Both the position numbers and the translations under genes were made by a program. Below, piece by piece: positions 1 through 8,568 of a stretch of 45,441 nucleotides of DNA. The stretch comes from an uncultured Clostridia bacterium (lineage in GTDB: Bacteria; Bacillota; Clostridia; Christensenellales; Borkfalkiaceae), in NCBI GenBank assembly GCA_934254825.1, contig CAKQMB010000016.1:1-45441 (forward strand), in the 5' to 3' direction. The notes under the pieces are model-generated. The model saw nothing but the letters and a program-made list of their open reading frames with translations, was not told the DNA's origin and made no database searches. Every line of letters begins with the position of its first letter. The first letter of the stretch is position 1.

Positions 1-135
1 CTCAATATGATAAAAGAGGGCGCGACGACGACTTTCGAAGCATGGGGAAAAGAGCAGAAATGGAACACGAGTTTATTTCACCCGTGGGCAACCGCGCCGC
101 TTATAGTTTTCAACGACGAAAAAGAAGTTTATTAA
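1..135 (+). CDS. C-terminal end of a probable alpha-L-rhamnosidase (GH78-like), 5' truncated by the window
   Basis: Frame 1 is open from the first base to a TAA at 133-135 and encodes 44 residues. It contains GATTTFEAW followed about 16 residues later by HPW and APL. In GH78-type rhamnosidases a GATT-x-(W/F)E-x-W segment and a downstream S-x-x-H-x-W near the end of the catalytic barrel are characteristic, so this is probably the tail of such an enzyme, which releases L-rhamnose from plant or microbial glycans. The following deacetylase starts 11 bases later, so the two were probably co-transcribed with a carbohydrate-use operon lying upstream of the window. Only the tail is visible; another barrel-type glycosidase sharing this motif cannot be excluded. 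Confidence 0.6.
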   Translation, partial: LNMIKEGATTTFEAWGKEQKWNTSLFHPWATAPLIVFNDEKEVY

Positions 136-146
136 AGAGGTGTTAT

Positions 147-1034
147 ATGAACTATACGTTTTTAAGATTTCCCGATTTTAAGTATAAAGCGGTCACGTTG
201 AGTTACGACGATGACGTGATATACGATAAGAAACTTATCGAAATAATCGATAAGTACGGATTAAAGTGTACTTTTAACTTAAATTCGGGGTTTTTCGCGG
301 AAAAATCGGGCGGGCGAATGCTTACCGAGAAAGAAGCGAAAGAACTTTTCGGTAATTGCGGACACGAAATAGCCGTTCACGGGGTTGGGCATTTGTCTCT
401 TGCAGAGCATTCTCGGGAAGCGATTGCCGGAGACGTACTGCTCGACAGGTTGTCCTTGGAAACGCTTTTCGGGCGGATAATCAAAGGTATGGCTTACGCA
501 AACGGTTCGTATGACGATAAAACCGTCGGGGTGCTTGAAACGTGCGGAATAAAATACGCAAGGACGGTAAATTCTTCGGGGAATTTCGCAATCCCGACCG
601 ACTGGCTCAGGCTTTCGCCGACATGTCATCACTCCGATCCGAGACTTAACGAACTGGTCGACGAGTTTTTGAAAGATTACGGAAAAGAAACGCATTACAA
701 GTATGCAAATCCGAAACTGTTTTATCTTTGGGGGCATGCGTATGAGTTCAACGATAACGATAACTGGGATATTCTGGAAAACTTCTGTAAAAAAACAGGC
801 GGCAGAGAAGACGTGTGGTACGCGACGAACGGCGAGATATACGATTATGTAAAAGCGTTCGACAGGCTCGAATTTACGGTCGGCGAAGATATTATAAAAA
901 ACCCGTCGGCTGTCGACGTGTATCTGAATTTTTACGGACAAAAAGTCGTCGTTCCCGCGTCGGGAACCGTTCGGGTCAGACCGATAAATTCGGTTCTGTC
1001 CGTTTTAAAACAACGCCTTTCGGCAAAAGAATAA
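147..1034 (+). CDS. Polysaccharide deacetylase (NodB-homology) family protein
   Basis: This is a 295-residue soluble protein without a signal peptide. Residues 16-22 (TLSYDDD) and the later HEIAVHGVGH match the NodB fold: the second Asp of the DD pair plus a H-x3-H pair bind the divalent metal, and the family hydrolyses N- or O-acetyl groups from sugars. The AHGVGHLSL form resembles the sugar-utilisation branch more than peptidoglycan deacetylases, and the lack of an export signal agrees with an intracellular role. I chose the ATG at 147 because AAAGAGG lies 6 bases upstream and the conserved domain begins just after it; an earlier in-frame ATG at 42 would overlap the preceding rhamnosidase tail. 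It sits between that glycosidase and a sugar-type oxidoreductase, suggesting carbohydrate catabolism. The exact substrate is unknown. Confidence 0.8.
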   Translation: MNYTFLRFPDFKYKAVTLSYDDDVIYDKKLIEIIDKYGLKCTFNLNSGFFAEKSGGRMLTEKEAKELFGNCGHEIAVHGVGHLSLAEHSREAIAGDVLLDRLSLETLFGRIIKGMAYANGSYDDKTVGVLETCGIKYARTVNSSGNFAIPTDWLRLSPTCHHSDPRLNELVDEFLKDYGKETHYKYANPKLFYLWGHAYEFNDNDNWDILENFCKKTGGREDVWYATNGEIYDYVKAFDRLEFTVGEDIIKNPSAVDVYLNFYGQKVVVPASGTVRVRPINSVLSVLKQRLSAKE

Positions 1035-1052
1035 CACGGCAAGGGTAAGATA

Positions 1053-2033
1053 ATGAAGGTAGGAATAGTAGGTCTCGGGGCGATCGCTCCGATTCATATC
1101 AAAGCGATTTTGAATTGCGGACAAAAAATAGCCGCAATATGCGACGTAAACGCCGAAAAATGCAAAAAGATCAACGCCGAATTTTCTCTCGGCGCCAAGG
1201 AGTTTACCGATTACCGTAAAATGCTCGAAAGCGGCGAGGTCGAGTCCGTTCACGTCTGCACTCCGCATTTTCTTCATGCGGAAATTATCTGTAAGGCGTT
1301 GGATCTCGGTATTCATGTATTGTGCGAAAAACCGCTCGCGCTTAATCTCTCGCAAATCGACGATATAGAAAGGGCGGTTAAAAAATCGTCCGCAACTTTG
1401 GGCGTGTGTTTTCAGAACCGTTATAACGCTTCGGTTTTGTATCTCAAAGAGTTTTTCAAGGATAAACCGATATTTGCCGCAACGGGAAATCTCGTCTGGC
1501 GCAGGGATAAGGAGTATTACGCTTCGGGCGCGTGGCGCGGCAAAAAACAATACGAGGGCGGGGGTGTGATGATAAATCAGGCGATACATACTCTCGACCT
1601 TTTGCAATGGTTCTGCGGTATGCCGAAATCCGTTATCGCGCATTGCTCGAACAACTCGCTTCAAGGCGTGATCGACGTGGAAGATACGGCATACGGACTT
1701 TTTTCGCTCGAAAACGGCGGCAAATTCGTAATGAACGCGACAAATTCGTCGACGAGCAGTTTTCCGACGGTGCTTATGTTCAGATCCGAAAACGATATGG
1801 CGGAACTTTCGGGAGATAACATTATCGTCAACGGAAAATTCGTCACGAAATCCGACGGCTCGCCGTTTTTCGGCAAAGAGGAATGGGGCGTGGGACACGG
1901 CAAATTGATAAAAGACTTTTATGACTGTCTCGACAGAAACGAAAAATTCCGTATAGATTTTTACGAAGGCGCGAAAACCGTCAGGCTTATAATGAAAATG
2001 TACGAGTCGGACGGCAAAAACGTGCTTATATGA
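1053..2033 (+). CDS. Gfo/Idh/MocA family NAD(P)-dependent oxidoreductase
   Basis: 326 residues, typical for the family. The N-terminus MKVGIVGLGAIAP carries the Rossmann GxGxxA fingerprint for NAD(P). The segment CEKPLALN at about residues 92-99 is the hallmark EKP motif, whose Lys is catalytic. A second domain (GGGVMINQAIHTLDLLQW, near residues 170-187) contains the H-x3-D signature typical of myo-inositol or glucose-fructose type dehydrogenases. Such enzymes oxidise or reduce a sugar or cyclitol hydroxyl. The gene begins 18 bases after the deacetylase, with a weak ribosome site (AAGGGTAAG), and probably ends the operon, since a terminator lies at 2264. Substrate cannot be read from the sequence; a rhamnose- or glycan-derived sugar fits the neighbours. 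Confidence 0.9.
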   Translation: MKVGIVGLGAIAPIHIKAILNCGQKIAAICDVNAEKCKKINAEFSLGAKEFTDYRKMLESGEVESVHVCTPHFLHAEIICKALDLGIHVLCEKPLALNLSQIDDIERAVKKSSATLGVCFQNRYNASVLYLKEFFKDKPIFAATGNLVWRRDKEYYASGAWRGKKQYEGGGVMINQAIHTLDLLQWFCGMPKSVIAHCSNNSLQGVIDVEDTAYGLFSLENGGKFVMNATNSSTSSFPTVLMFRSENDMAELSGDNIIVNGKFVTKSDGSPFFGKEEWGVGHGKLIKDFYDCLDRNEKFRIDFYEGAKTVRLIMKMYESDGKNVLI

Positions 2034-2263
2034 ACATGTGTAACTTTTATAATGCGGGTTGAAAAAATCGAACGGGTTACTCGTCGATTGAAACGAAAAA
2101 ACCGCGTTAATCGACTTATACGGGCATTTTTATTAAATTTGTTAAAATAAAACGCGCGTGGCGGTCGGTTGAAATATATAAACGATAACGTTTAAACGAC
2201 CGAATTCGATTATCGGCACAATTAAAAACGGCGCAAGGAGCGAAAACGCTTCACGCATATCGG
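2034..2263 (+). other. Intergenic stretch after the sugar operon
   Basis: No convincing reading frame. It is rich in short AT and CG-containing words. The only structure seen is a short inverted repeat, AAACG-ATAA-CGTTT, near 2189, which could be an operator for a LacI-type regulator but has no supporting promoter that I can recognise. Confidence 0.4.
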
Positions 2264-2291
2264 GACGATCTTAGCGGGTCGTCTTTTTTTT
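2264..2291 (+). terminator. Rho-independent terminator after the sugar operon
   Basis: An 8-bp stem (GACGATCT with GGGTCGTC, two G-U pairs), a TAGC loop and a run of eight T. It closes the deacetylase-oxidoreductase transcription unit and isolates it from the island that follows. Confidence 0.8.
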
Positions 2292-2387
2292 ATGCTCGAA
2301 ACACAAAAAGCGTTTACGAAGACATTTTTATTCCCGGCTGTCCGGCATCAACGCCCGAAAGTTATTGAAATACCGTTTATTGTTGCA

Positions 2388-2416
2388 TTGACAACTTTAT
2401 ATGATTGTGTTACAAT
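2388..2416 (+). promoter_or_regulatory. Strong sigma-A promoter of the RyR/TIR island
   Basis: A -35 box TTGACA (2388-2393), a 17-base spacer and a -10 box TACAAT (2411-2416). The predicted start is near 2423, giving a leader of about 115 bases before the first island gene. No other promoter of this quality is seen up to 9.3 kb, so the RyR, TIR-methyltransferase and TIR-TPR genes are probably one transcript. Confidence 0.85.
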
Positions 2417-2537
2417 AATGTTATAATAAACCGAAAACCGCGGTGCGGTATTTCGAAAACAACGTTCAGACGTTTTTTCTTCAAATTCAATCCGATATTT
2501 TTGCGTCGGTTCGGAAATCTTTCAAGGGGTACACAAG

Positions 2538-4700
2538 ATGAATTTATCGATCGGTTGCACGATTGCGCTCGCCATTTCAATGACTTTTCTTGCCGTTTCT
2601 TTTTTCGGTTGCGTCAAAATAAACAACAGCAGAACAAAAAAGAAAAGCCGTACCGTTAAAAACAATTTTTTACTTACGCCTTTCCAGATTCTCGTTGCGG
2701 GGGTCTTTTTGTGTATAATCGCGATTTTTTATCCGATTTATTTCAGTGGATATTTTTCCGCCGACAGCGGAATAATTTTAATTTTCAAATCGTTTTTGCT
2801 CTCCGTTCACAACACAATGCGAGTGTTTATATTAGACGGAGAATTCGACATTGTCAAGAATTTTATATCCGATAACGGCATATGGCAGGGGTTGGGCGTC
2901 GTTTATACGGTTTACGCCGCGATTTTATATGTCGCCGCGCCCGTTCTGACAGCCGGATTTGTTTTATCTTTTTTCAAAAATATCAACGAACGTATAAAAT
3001 ATTCTTTCGCCGCGGCGAAACATATCTTTTATTTTTCCGAATTGAACGAAAAATCCGTCGCGTTAGCCGAAAGTATCGTCGAGTCCGATGAATATAAGGA
3101 CGAAAAAGTTCTGATTGCGTTTTTCGACGTTTACGAAGCTAACGAGGAGGCGAGTACCGAACTTGTCGAGGCGGCTCGGAAAATCGGCGGTCTTTGTTTT
3201 CAGAAAGATATAGTAAACGTCAAGCTGAAAAAGGCGAAAAAGGACTCGACCAGGAAGTTTTATTTCCTCGGTGCCGACGAGGACGAAAATATAAACCAGG
3301 CGATAGAACTCATTCGTTTGTGCAGAGAAAAATCGAAAAAAGATAAGCAATACAATTCAAACGCGACGCAATTTTACGTTTTCTCGAACACGGTCGAAAG
3401 CGAGGTCTTGCTCGACGCTGTCGATAAAGGCGAAATGAGAGTCCGCAGGTACGACGAAAGCAGAAATCTTGTGATCGACACATTAAGAGAGTTTTCGATT
3501 TTCAAGCCTGCCGTTAAAAACGGAAAAGCGATAAATATTCTGATAGTCGGTCTCGGAAAGTACGGAAAACAGCTTTTGAAAAACATATGCTGGCTTGGTC
3601 AGATGCCGGGATACGAGCTTACGATCAACGTTGTGGACGACGTCGAGAAGGGGTGGAACGAGCTTAAAGGCGAGGTTCCCGAACTTTTGGAGATGAGCGG
3701 TAAACATTCGCAAAACGGCGGACCTTGCTACACGATAAATACGTTTCTCGATGTCAACGTCGATTCGGAGAGGCTCAGCGAAGTAATTTCGAAAATGGGA
3801 ACTCTCACTACCGTTTATGTTACGCTCGGCGACGACGAATTGAATATCAGAACCGCAATGCGCATACGGCGCGATTTATTACGGTGGGAATACGAATTGC
3901 GCCGCCGTATCGGAAAAGGGGCGATTGATCCGAAGCCCGTTATCGGCATTCCCGAAACCGATTTTAAAAAGCAGCCCGAAGCGCAACCTCTTATCCTGGC
4001 GGTTGTATACAGTAAATTAAAGACCGATATTATTCGGCAGAACGGTATCAGAAGTATAGACGGAAAAGATTACAATATCAAATTTTTCGGCGATATAAAA
4101 TCTATTTATTCGATAAAGACGGTCGAGCAGGTAGATATAGAGGAAGCGGCGCAGAATATACATTCGCACTGGGCAAAATCGTTCGAGAAGAAAGAAAAAG
4201 ATACTCGATTCGAAAGTTTCGAATATCACAGACGGTCTACGATCGCGAATTATGTCTATTTGTCCGAAAAGACGAAAATGCAGATCGAGATAGGGTATAC
4301 GGCAGAAGAGTTGGCGAAATACGAGCATAATCGCTGGTGCGCGTATATGCGTGCGGAAGGATTTAAAAAGGGCGAAGAAAAAAATCTGATTGCGAAAACG
4401 CACCCCGATTTAATACCGTACGACGATTTACCGAAATATAAAAAAGACGAAAATCAGCTTTTCCTGAACAACGAGAACACGATCGGTAAACCGAACGTCG
4501 GAAACAAAGCGAAAAAGTCCGATCGAAAGAATAAATCGAAAAATTCCGATCGTAAAAACAAATCCGACAATTCCGATCGGGAAAACAAACTGAAAAATTC
4601 CGATCGGGAAAACAAATCGAAAAATTCCGGGCAAAAAGACGTTGCCGCGCCCGACAAAAAAGAACAAAATACGAATGAGGAGCAAGGCGACTCACAGTAA
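2538..4700 (+). CDS. Membrane protein with Rossmann/TrkA-N-like core and C-terminal RyR domain
   Basis: 720 residues. Hydrophobic segments occur near residues 5-25, 45-72, 78-95 and 115-142, so the N-terminus is membrane-embedded. The central cytoplasmic part carries ILIVGLGKYGKQ with a GxGxxG nucleotide-binding turn at residues 338-343, like TrkA-N or other NAD-binding Rossmann domains. At 585-640 a segment with YEHNRWCAYMRAEGF (E596, H597, R599, W600) followed by HPDLIPYDDLP matches the RyR repeat first known from ryanodine receptors; bacterial copies have been proposed, from gene-neighbourhood studies, to sense nucleotide derivatives. The tail holds four charged 9-residue repeats built on SDR(K/E)NK (about residues 657-695). 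An AAGGGG ribosome site precedes the ATG. It heads an operon with two TIR proteins, so a membrane effector or receptor gated by a TIR product is plausible. That function is inference. Confidence 0.7.
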   Translation: MNLSIGCTIALAISMTFLAVSFFGCVKINNSRTKKKSRTVKNNFLLTPFQILVAGVFLCIIAIFYPIYFSGYFSADSGIILIFKSFLLSVHNTMRVFILDGEFDIVKNFISDNGIWQGLGVVYTVYAAILYVAAPVLTAGFVLSFFKNINERIKYSFAAAKHIFYFSELNEKSVALAESIVESDEYKDEKVLIAFFDVYEANEEASTELVEAARKIGGLCFQKDIVNVKLKKAKKDSTRKFYFLGADEDENINQAIELIRLCREKSKKDKQYNSNATQFYVFSNTVESEVLLDAVDKGEMRVRRYDESRNLVIDTLREFSIFKPAVKNGKAINILIVGLGKYGKQLLKNICWLGQMPGYELTINVVDDVEKGWNELKGEVPELLEMSGKHSQNGGPCYTINTFLDVNVDSERLSEVISKMGTLTTVYVTLGDDELNIRTAMRIRRDLLRWEYELRRRIGKGAIDPKPVIGIPETDFKKQPEAQPLILAVVYSKLKTDIIRQNGIRSIDGKDYNIKFFGDIKSIYSIKTVEQVDIEEAAQNIHSHWAKSFEKKEKDTRFESFEYHRRSTIANYVYLSEKTKMQIEIGYTAEELAKYEHNRWCAYMRAEGFKKGEEKNLIAKTHPDLIPYDDLPKYKKDENQLFLNNENTIGKPNVGNKAKKSDRKNKSKNSDRKNKSDNSDRENKLKNSDRENKSKNSGQKDVAAPDKKEQNTNEEQGDSQ
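4518..4630 (+). repeat. In-gene 27-bp tandem repeats encoding the SDRxNK tail
   Basis: Four imperfect 27-bp units beginning TCCGATCG encode the 9-residue repeats of the RyR protein's tail. The units stay in frame and differ mainly at a few codons (K/E and S/L swaps), which fits slippage or unequal crossing-over in a flexible charged linker. Confidence 0.75.
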
Positions 4701-4831
4701 AATCCCGAAGTTAAAATTAACCTCGGCGGTTTTTGCAAAACGTCGGGAAATGAAACGTCCGAAAAACAGGAAAGATTTGAAAGATTTACCCGAGGTGTCG
4801 GGATTTGTCAAAAGAAAAAGAGGGTGGTTTA

Positions 4832-6163
4832 ATGGATAAATACGATATTTTTATTTGTTATCGTGGCGAGTCGGCTTCAAGCTGCGAATTAGGAGCAAGA
4901 ATTTTTGAAAGAATAAAAAGATATAATATATTTTTCGCTCCCGAGTGTATCCCGAAAGGGGGAAATTTTAAGTCTGTTGTACCGCTTGTTATGAACAATG
5001 TGTCCGTTGTGGTGCTTCTTTTCGATGAAAATTTCTTTGTCAATATAACAAAACCTGATGATATTGTTTTTTATGAGATACAATGCGCTCTGAAAAATAA
5101 GGATATCGTATTTTTACCGATAATCATGGGGTCGTTCAATATAAACCTCGATAATTTTGCCGAGTTGTTCGGTGAGGAAGCCTGCGAAAGAATTAAACAT
5201 ATAAGCAGTTTGCAATATAACGGTATTTACAATTTTTCAATTGAAAACGATTTGCTTCCGTATATTGACGGCATTTATAATAGCGGAGATCTTATTCATC
5301 AGATGAAAAAAAGAAACAAAAACCGTTATCACGGAGCAGACGAACAACAGGAAACGGATTTTTTGGATCTTCAACAGCGGCTTTTATTCAAGTTTGATAA
5401 CGAAGTATACGAAAAGAAATTAGCGGGAAAGAGTAATCTTATTGTTCTGGACATCGGTTGCAACGACGCAAATCAAACAATGAAACGCTTTGGAGAAGAT
5501 CGTAGAATAAGTACGGTTTTCGGGATAGACAGAGATGAAAAATGCATAGAACGGGCGCGTGGCAGATACCCTCGGGGAATATTCGAAGTTGCGGATATCG
5601 ACTCACCCGATTTTAAAATGCAGATAATGCAAATGCTTGAAAAGCACAAGATAAAAAAATTCGATTTTATTAACATTTCAATGGTTATTCTGCATCTGGA
5701 ATACCCGACGAGAGTTTTGCAGACTTTAAGATCTTTTTTGAGCGATAACGGCGTGATTTTTATAAGAGACATTGATGACGGCCTGAATTTTACTTATCCC
5801 GATGATGACGCTATGTTTGAGAGATTGACGGATATATGCAAATATTGCGATATGCTCGGTTATCGGCAAAGCGGAAGGCAAATATATACATACTTAAAAA
5901 ATTCGGATTACACAAATATAGCATTGGAAAAAAGCGGATTAAATACGACAACGTTATCTTTCGATGAAAAGGCTGCCTTATTCGATATATATTTCGGTTA
6001 CATACCGACAGCTTTACGGCAAACTCTGAAAAGAATGCCTACATTGAGGGCGAAGCATGATTATGACTGGGTTACCGGTATTATTGACGAAGCATACGAC
6101 AGATTTATGAAAAGTACGACATTGTTTTCGCTTGGTTATATGATTTATACCGCCGAGAAATGA
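4832..6163 (+). CDS. TIR domain fused to a class I SAM-dependent methyltransferase
   Basis: 443 residues. Residues 1-130 form a TIR domain: MDKYDIFICYRGES is the first strand with box 1, and E82 in FYEIQCAL occupies the position of the catalytic Glu of NAD+-cleaving TIRs. Residues about 185-350 form a Rossmann methyltransferase: VLDIGCND (D207, G209) is motif I, GIDRDEKCIERAR the second strand, FDFINISMVILHLEYP motif IV and GVIFIRDIDDG motif V. About 90 further residues are unassigned. The ATG at 4832 has GAGGGTGG 4 bases upstream; a TTG at 4805 is possible but lacks a ribosome site. It follows the RyR gene by 131 bases. TIR domains hydrolyse or cyclise NAD+; the methyltransferase could modify that product, a protein or a small molecule. 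The fusion is uncommon in my knowledge. Confidence 0.8.
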   Translation: MDKYDIFICYRGESASSCELGARIFERIKRYNIFFAPECIPKGGNFKSVVPLVMNNVSVVVLLFDENFFVNITKPDDIVFYEIQCALKNKDIVFLPIIMGSFNINLDNFAELFGEEACERIKHISSLQYNGIYNFSIENDLLPYIDGIYNSGDLIHQMKKRNKNRYHGADEQQETDFLDLQQRLLFKFDNEVYEKKLAGKSNLIVLDIGCNDANQTMKRFGEDRRISTVFGIDRDEKCIERARGRYPRGIFEVADIDSPDFKMQIMQMLEKHKIKKFDFINISMVILHLEYPTRVLQTLRSFLSDNGVIFIRDIDDGLNFTYPDDDAMFERLTDICKYCDMLGYRQSGRQIYTYLKNSDYTNIALEKSGLNTTTLSFDEKAALFDIYFGYIPTALRQTLKRMPTLRAKHDYDWVTGIIDEAYDRFMKSTTLFSLGYMIYTAEK

Positions 6164-6237
6164 TAGTACTCGAAAAAGATATTGATAATATCGGTGAAAG
6201 ATAAAAAAGAAATTATTTTAAGGGTGAGACAAAAACA

Positions 6238-8568
6238 ATGGGAAAAAAGAACGATGACGGCTTGAAGTATATGAAGGTCAGAACGCGCGGAGAGCAAAAC
6301 CCGAGCGGAAAACGTAAGGTTTATTTTACCTGCCATCCGAAAGATTTCGAATTATATTTCGACAAGGTTTGTGAAGACATTTTCAAAACGCAGGATTGCG
6401 CTATTTACTACACCGAGGATATGACCGCGCCGATTCCCGAAAAGTACCTCGAATCCGACCTCGGACAAATGAGCCTTTTTGTTATGCCCGTAACGTTCAG
6501 ATTGCTTTATGAGAAAAATCGTGCAATGGACTTTGATTTCGCTTTTGCAACATCCGAAAAGCATATGATACCCGTGTTGCCGCTGATGATGGAGCCGGGA
6601 ATCGATGAGTTTTATGAAAAAAGATTCGGTAAAAGGGAATATTATAGCCCTTATGGTTTTGATAAAACGGCAATCAGATACGAAGATAAACTGAAAAAAT
6701 ATCTTTCATCCGTACTTCTCGACGACGATACGGTGGAAAGAATTCGTAAAGCGTTCGACGCTTACATATTTTTGAGTTACCGCAAAAAAGACCGCAACCA
6801 CGCAAACGAGCTTATGGGATTGATACATAAAAATCCTATGTATCGCGACGTTGCGATATGGTATGACGAATTTTTAACGCCCGGAGAGGATTTTGAAAAG
6901 GATATAAAGAAAGCTCTCGATAAAAGCGAGCTTTTCACGCTTCTTGTCACGCCAAATCTCATAAACGAGGGAAACTATGTTCAGGCAATGGAATATCCTT
7001 ATGCGAGAGATAAGGCAAAAAAGCGCATTTTGCCTGCGGAAATGGTTGAAACGGACAAAGAAGAGCTGAAAAAACAATACCCCGGCGTTCCCGATTGCAT
7101 AAATGCACATACGGAAAATCTCGACGCGGCTATTCTCGACGGGTTGAAAACTATATCTCTCCGCGCCAACGAGGACGATCCCGAACATTGCTACCTGATA
7201 GGGCTTGCTTATCTCGACGGAGTTGACGTTGAAGTAAACAAAGAATACGCAATAGAGCTTATCACCTCCGCTGCCCAAAATGACTACCCTGAGGCAATGG
7301 TTAAACTTTTTCATATATACAGAGATGGTGGTAAGATACAGGTGAATTACAATCAAGCGCATAAATGGGCTCAAAGACTTTATGATTACTATTTCAAAAT
7401 TGAGAGTGAGGTTGGGAAAAACACTCTTGTATGGTTGAGTAATCTGGCTGTTACATATAAGGATCTGGGCAATTATAAAAAAGCGTTGGAGTTAGATGAA
7501 AAAAGTTATATGCTCCGATGTAAAGTGTTTGGGAAAGAGCATCCTGCTACTTTAAAGGCATTGAATAATTTGGCTTTTTCATATGGTGAGCTTGGCGATA
7601 ATAAAACAGCATTTGAGTTATATGAAAAATGTTATGAACTACGTTGTAAGGTTCTTGGCTCAGATCATTATGATACGCTAGGAGCGCTAAATAATTTAGC
7701 TGTCTCATACAAAGATTCAGGCAATTATAAAAAAGCATTGGAGCTGCAAGAAAAATGCTATACATATCAATGTAAGGTTCTGTATAGTGAAAATCCCGCC
7801 ACGCTTGTTTCGCTAAATAATTTGGCGGATATATACCGGAAACTTGGTGAACATAAAAAAGCATTAAAATTGCAAAAAAAATGCTATAAGCTTCAATGTA
7901 AGGTGTTCGGTGAGGAATACCCTGATACATTTTTTTCACTAAATAATTTGGCATGTATATACAAAGAACTTGGTGAATATAAAAAAGCATTGAAACTTTC
8001 CAAAAAATGCTATGGACTTTGCTGTAAAGTGCTTGGAGAGGAGCATCCTAAAACTCTTGGAATATTAAACAATTTTGCGGATGAATACAGTCGACTTGGT
8101 GAGTATAAAAAAGCATTGAAACTTTCCAGGAAATGCTATGGACTTTGCTGTAAAGTGTTTGGAGAGGAGCATCCCGTTGCACTGACGACGTTAAATAATT
8201 TGGCAAGCATATACAAAAAAAACGGTGACATTAAACAAGCATTGAAATTGAGTGAAAAATGCTATAAGTCTCGTTGTAAGGTGTTGGGTGAGGAGCATCC
8301 TGATACGCTTCTAACGTTAAATAATTTGGCTTTGGAATATAATAGCTCCGGTGATTATAAAAAAGCATTAGAGCTACTCGAAAAGTGTTATAAATCTCAT
8401 TGTAAGATGCCTGTTGAAGGTAACATAGATACACTCGTTGTATTAAATAATATGGCAATTATGCATAGTAAACTTGGTAATCCTCAAAAGGCATTGGAAC
8501 TGCTTGATAAATGCTATACGTTCCATTGCAAATATTTTGGCGAGGAACATCCATATACGATAAGGTAA
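6238..8568 (+). CDS. Double-TIR, Sel1-like and TPR-repeat protein, upstream part before an in-frame stop
   Basis: 776 residues to a TAA at 8566-8568. Residues 27-165 are a divergent TIR-like domain in which Asp98 (AMDFDFA) stands where the second TIR has Glu. Residues 174-300 are a standard TIR (DAYIFLSYRKKD) with E252 in AMEYPYA at the catalytic position. Residues about 318-372 resemble one or two Sel1-like repeats. From about residue 395, 42-residue TPRs of the kinesin-light-chain type follow (TLxxLNNLAxxYxxLGxYKKALEL...CKVxGEEHP); nine and the start of a tenth are encoded. Repeats of this type usually bind protein partners or nucleotide ligands. The reading frame continues without a shift to 9267, so the intact protein would be 1009 residues. 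It follows the TIR-methyltransferase gene by 74 bases and is probably the sensor or effector of the same module. Confidence 0.85.
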   Translation: MGKKNDDGLKYMKVRTRGEQNPSGKRKVYFTCHPKDFELYFDKVCEDIFKTQDCAIYYTEDMTAPIPEKYLESDLGQMSLFVMPVTFRLLYEKNRAMDFDFAFATSEKHMIPVLPLMMEPGIDEFYEKRFGKREYYSPYGFDKTAIRYEDKLKKYLSSVLLDDDTVERIRKAFDAYIFLSYRKKDRNHANELMGLIHKNPMYRDVAIWYDEFLTPGEDFEKDIKKALDKSELFTLLVTPNLINEGNYVQAMEYPYARDKAKKRILPAEMVETDKEELKKQYPGVPDCINAHTENLDAAILDGLKTISLRANEDDPEHCYLIGLAYLDGVDVEVNKEYAIELITSAAQNDYPEAMVKLFHIYRDGGKIQVNYNQAHKWAQRLYDYYFKIESEVGKNTLVWLSNLAVTYKDLGNYKKALELDEKSYMLRCKVFGKEHPATLKALNNLAFSYGELGDNKTAFELYEKCYELRCKVLGSDHYDTLGALNNLAVSYKDSGNYKKALELQEKCYTYQCKVLYSENPATLVSLNNLADIYRKLGEHKKALKLQKKCYKLQCKVFGEEYPDTFFSLNNLACIYKELGEYKKALKLSKKCYGLCCKVLGEEHPKTLGILNNFADEYSRLGEYKKALKLSRKCYGLCCKVFGEEHPVALTTLNNLASIYKKNGDIKQALKLSEKCYKSRCKVLGEEHPDTLLTLNNLALEYNSSGDYKKALELLEKCYKSHCKMPVEGNIDTLVVLNNMAIMHSKLGNPQKALELLDKCYTFHCKYFGEEHPYTIR

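Noticed and set aside
42..146. Longer N-terminus for the deacetylase from ATG 42
   Set aside because: The stretch is the rhamnosidase tail in another frame and a good ribosome site precedes ATG 147.
2327..2348. Fourth MITE end (TTTTATTCCCGGCTGTCCGGC)
   Set aside because: Only about 20 bp of loose similarity to the element end, with no interior or partner end nearby.
8566..8568. Genetic-code change reading TAA as sense
   Set aside because: Many other genes in the window end at TAA at family-expected positions, so the code is standard.
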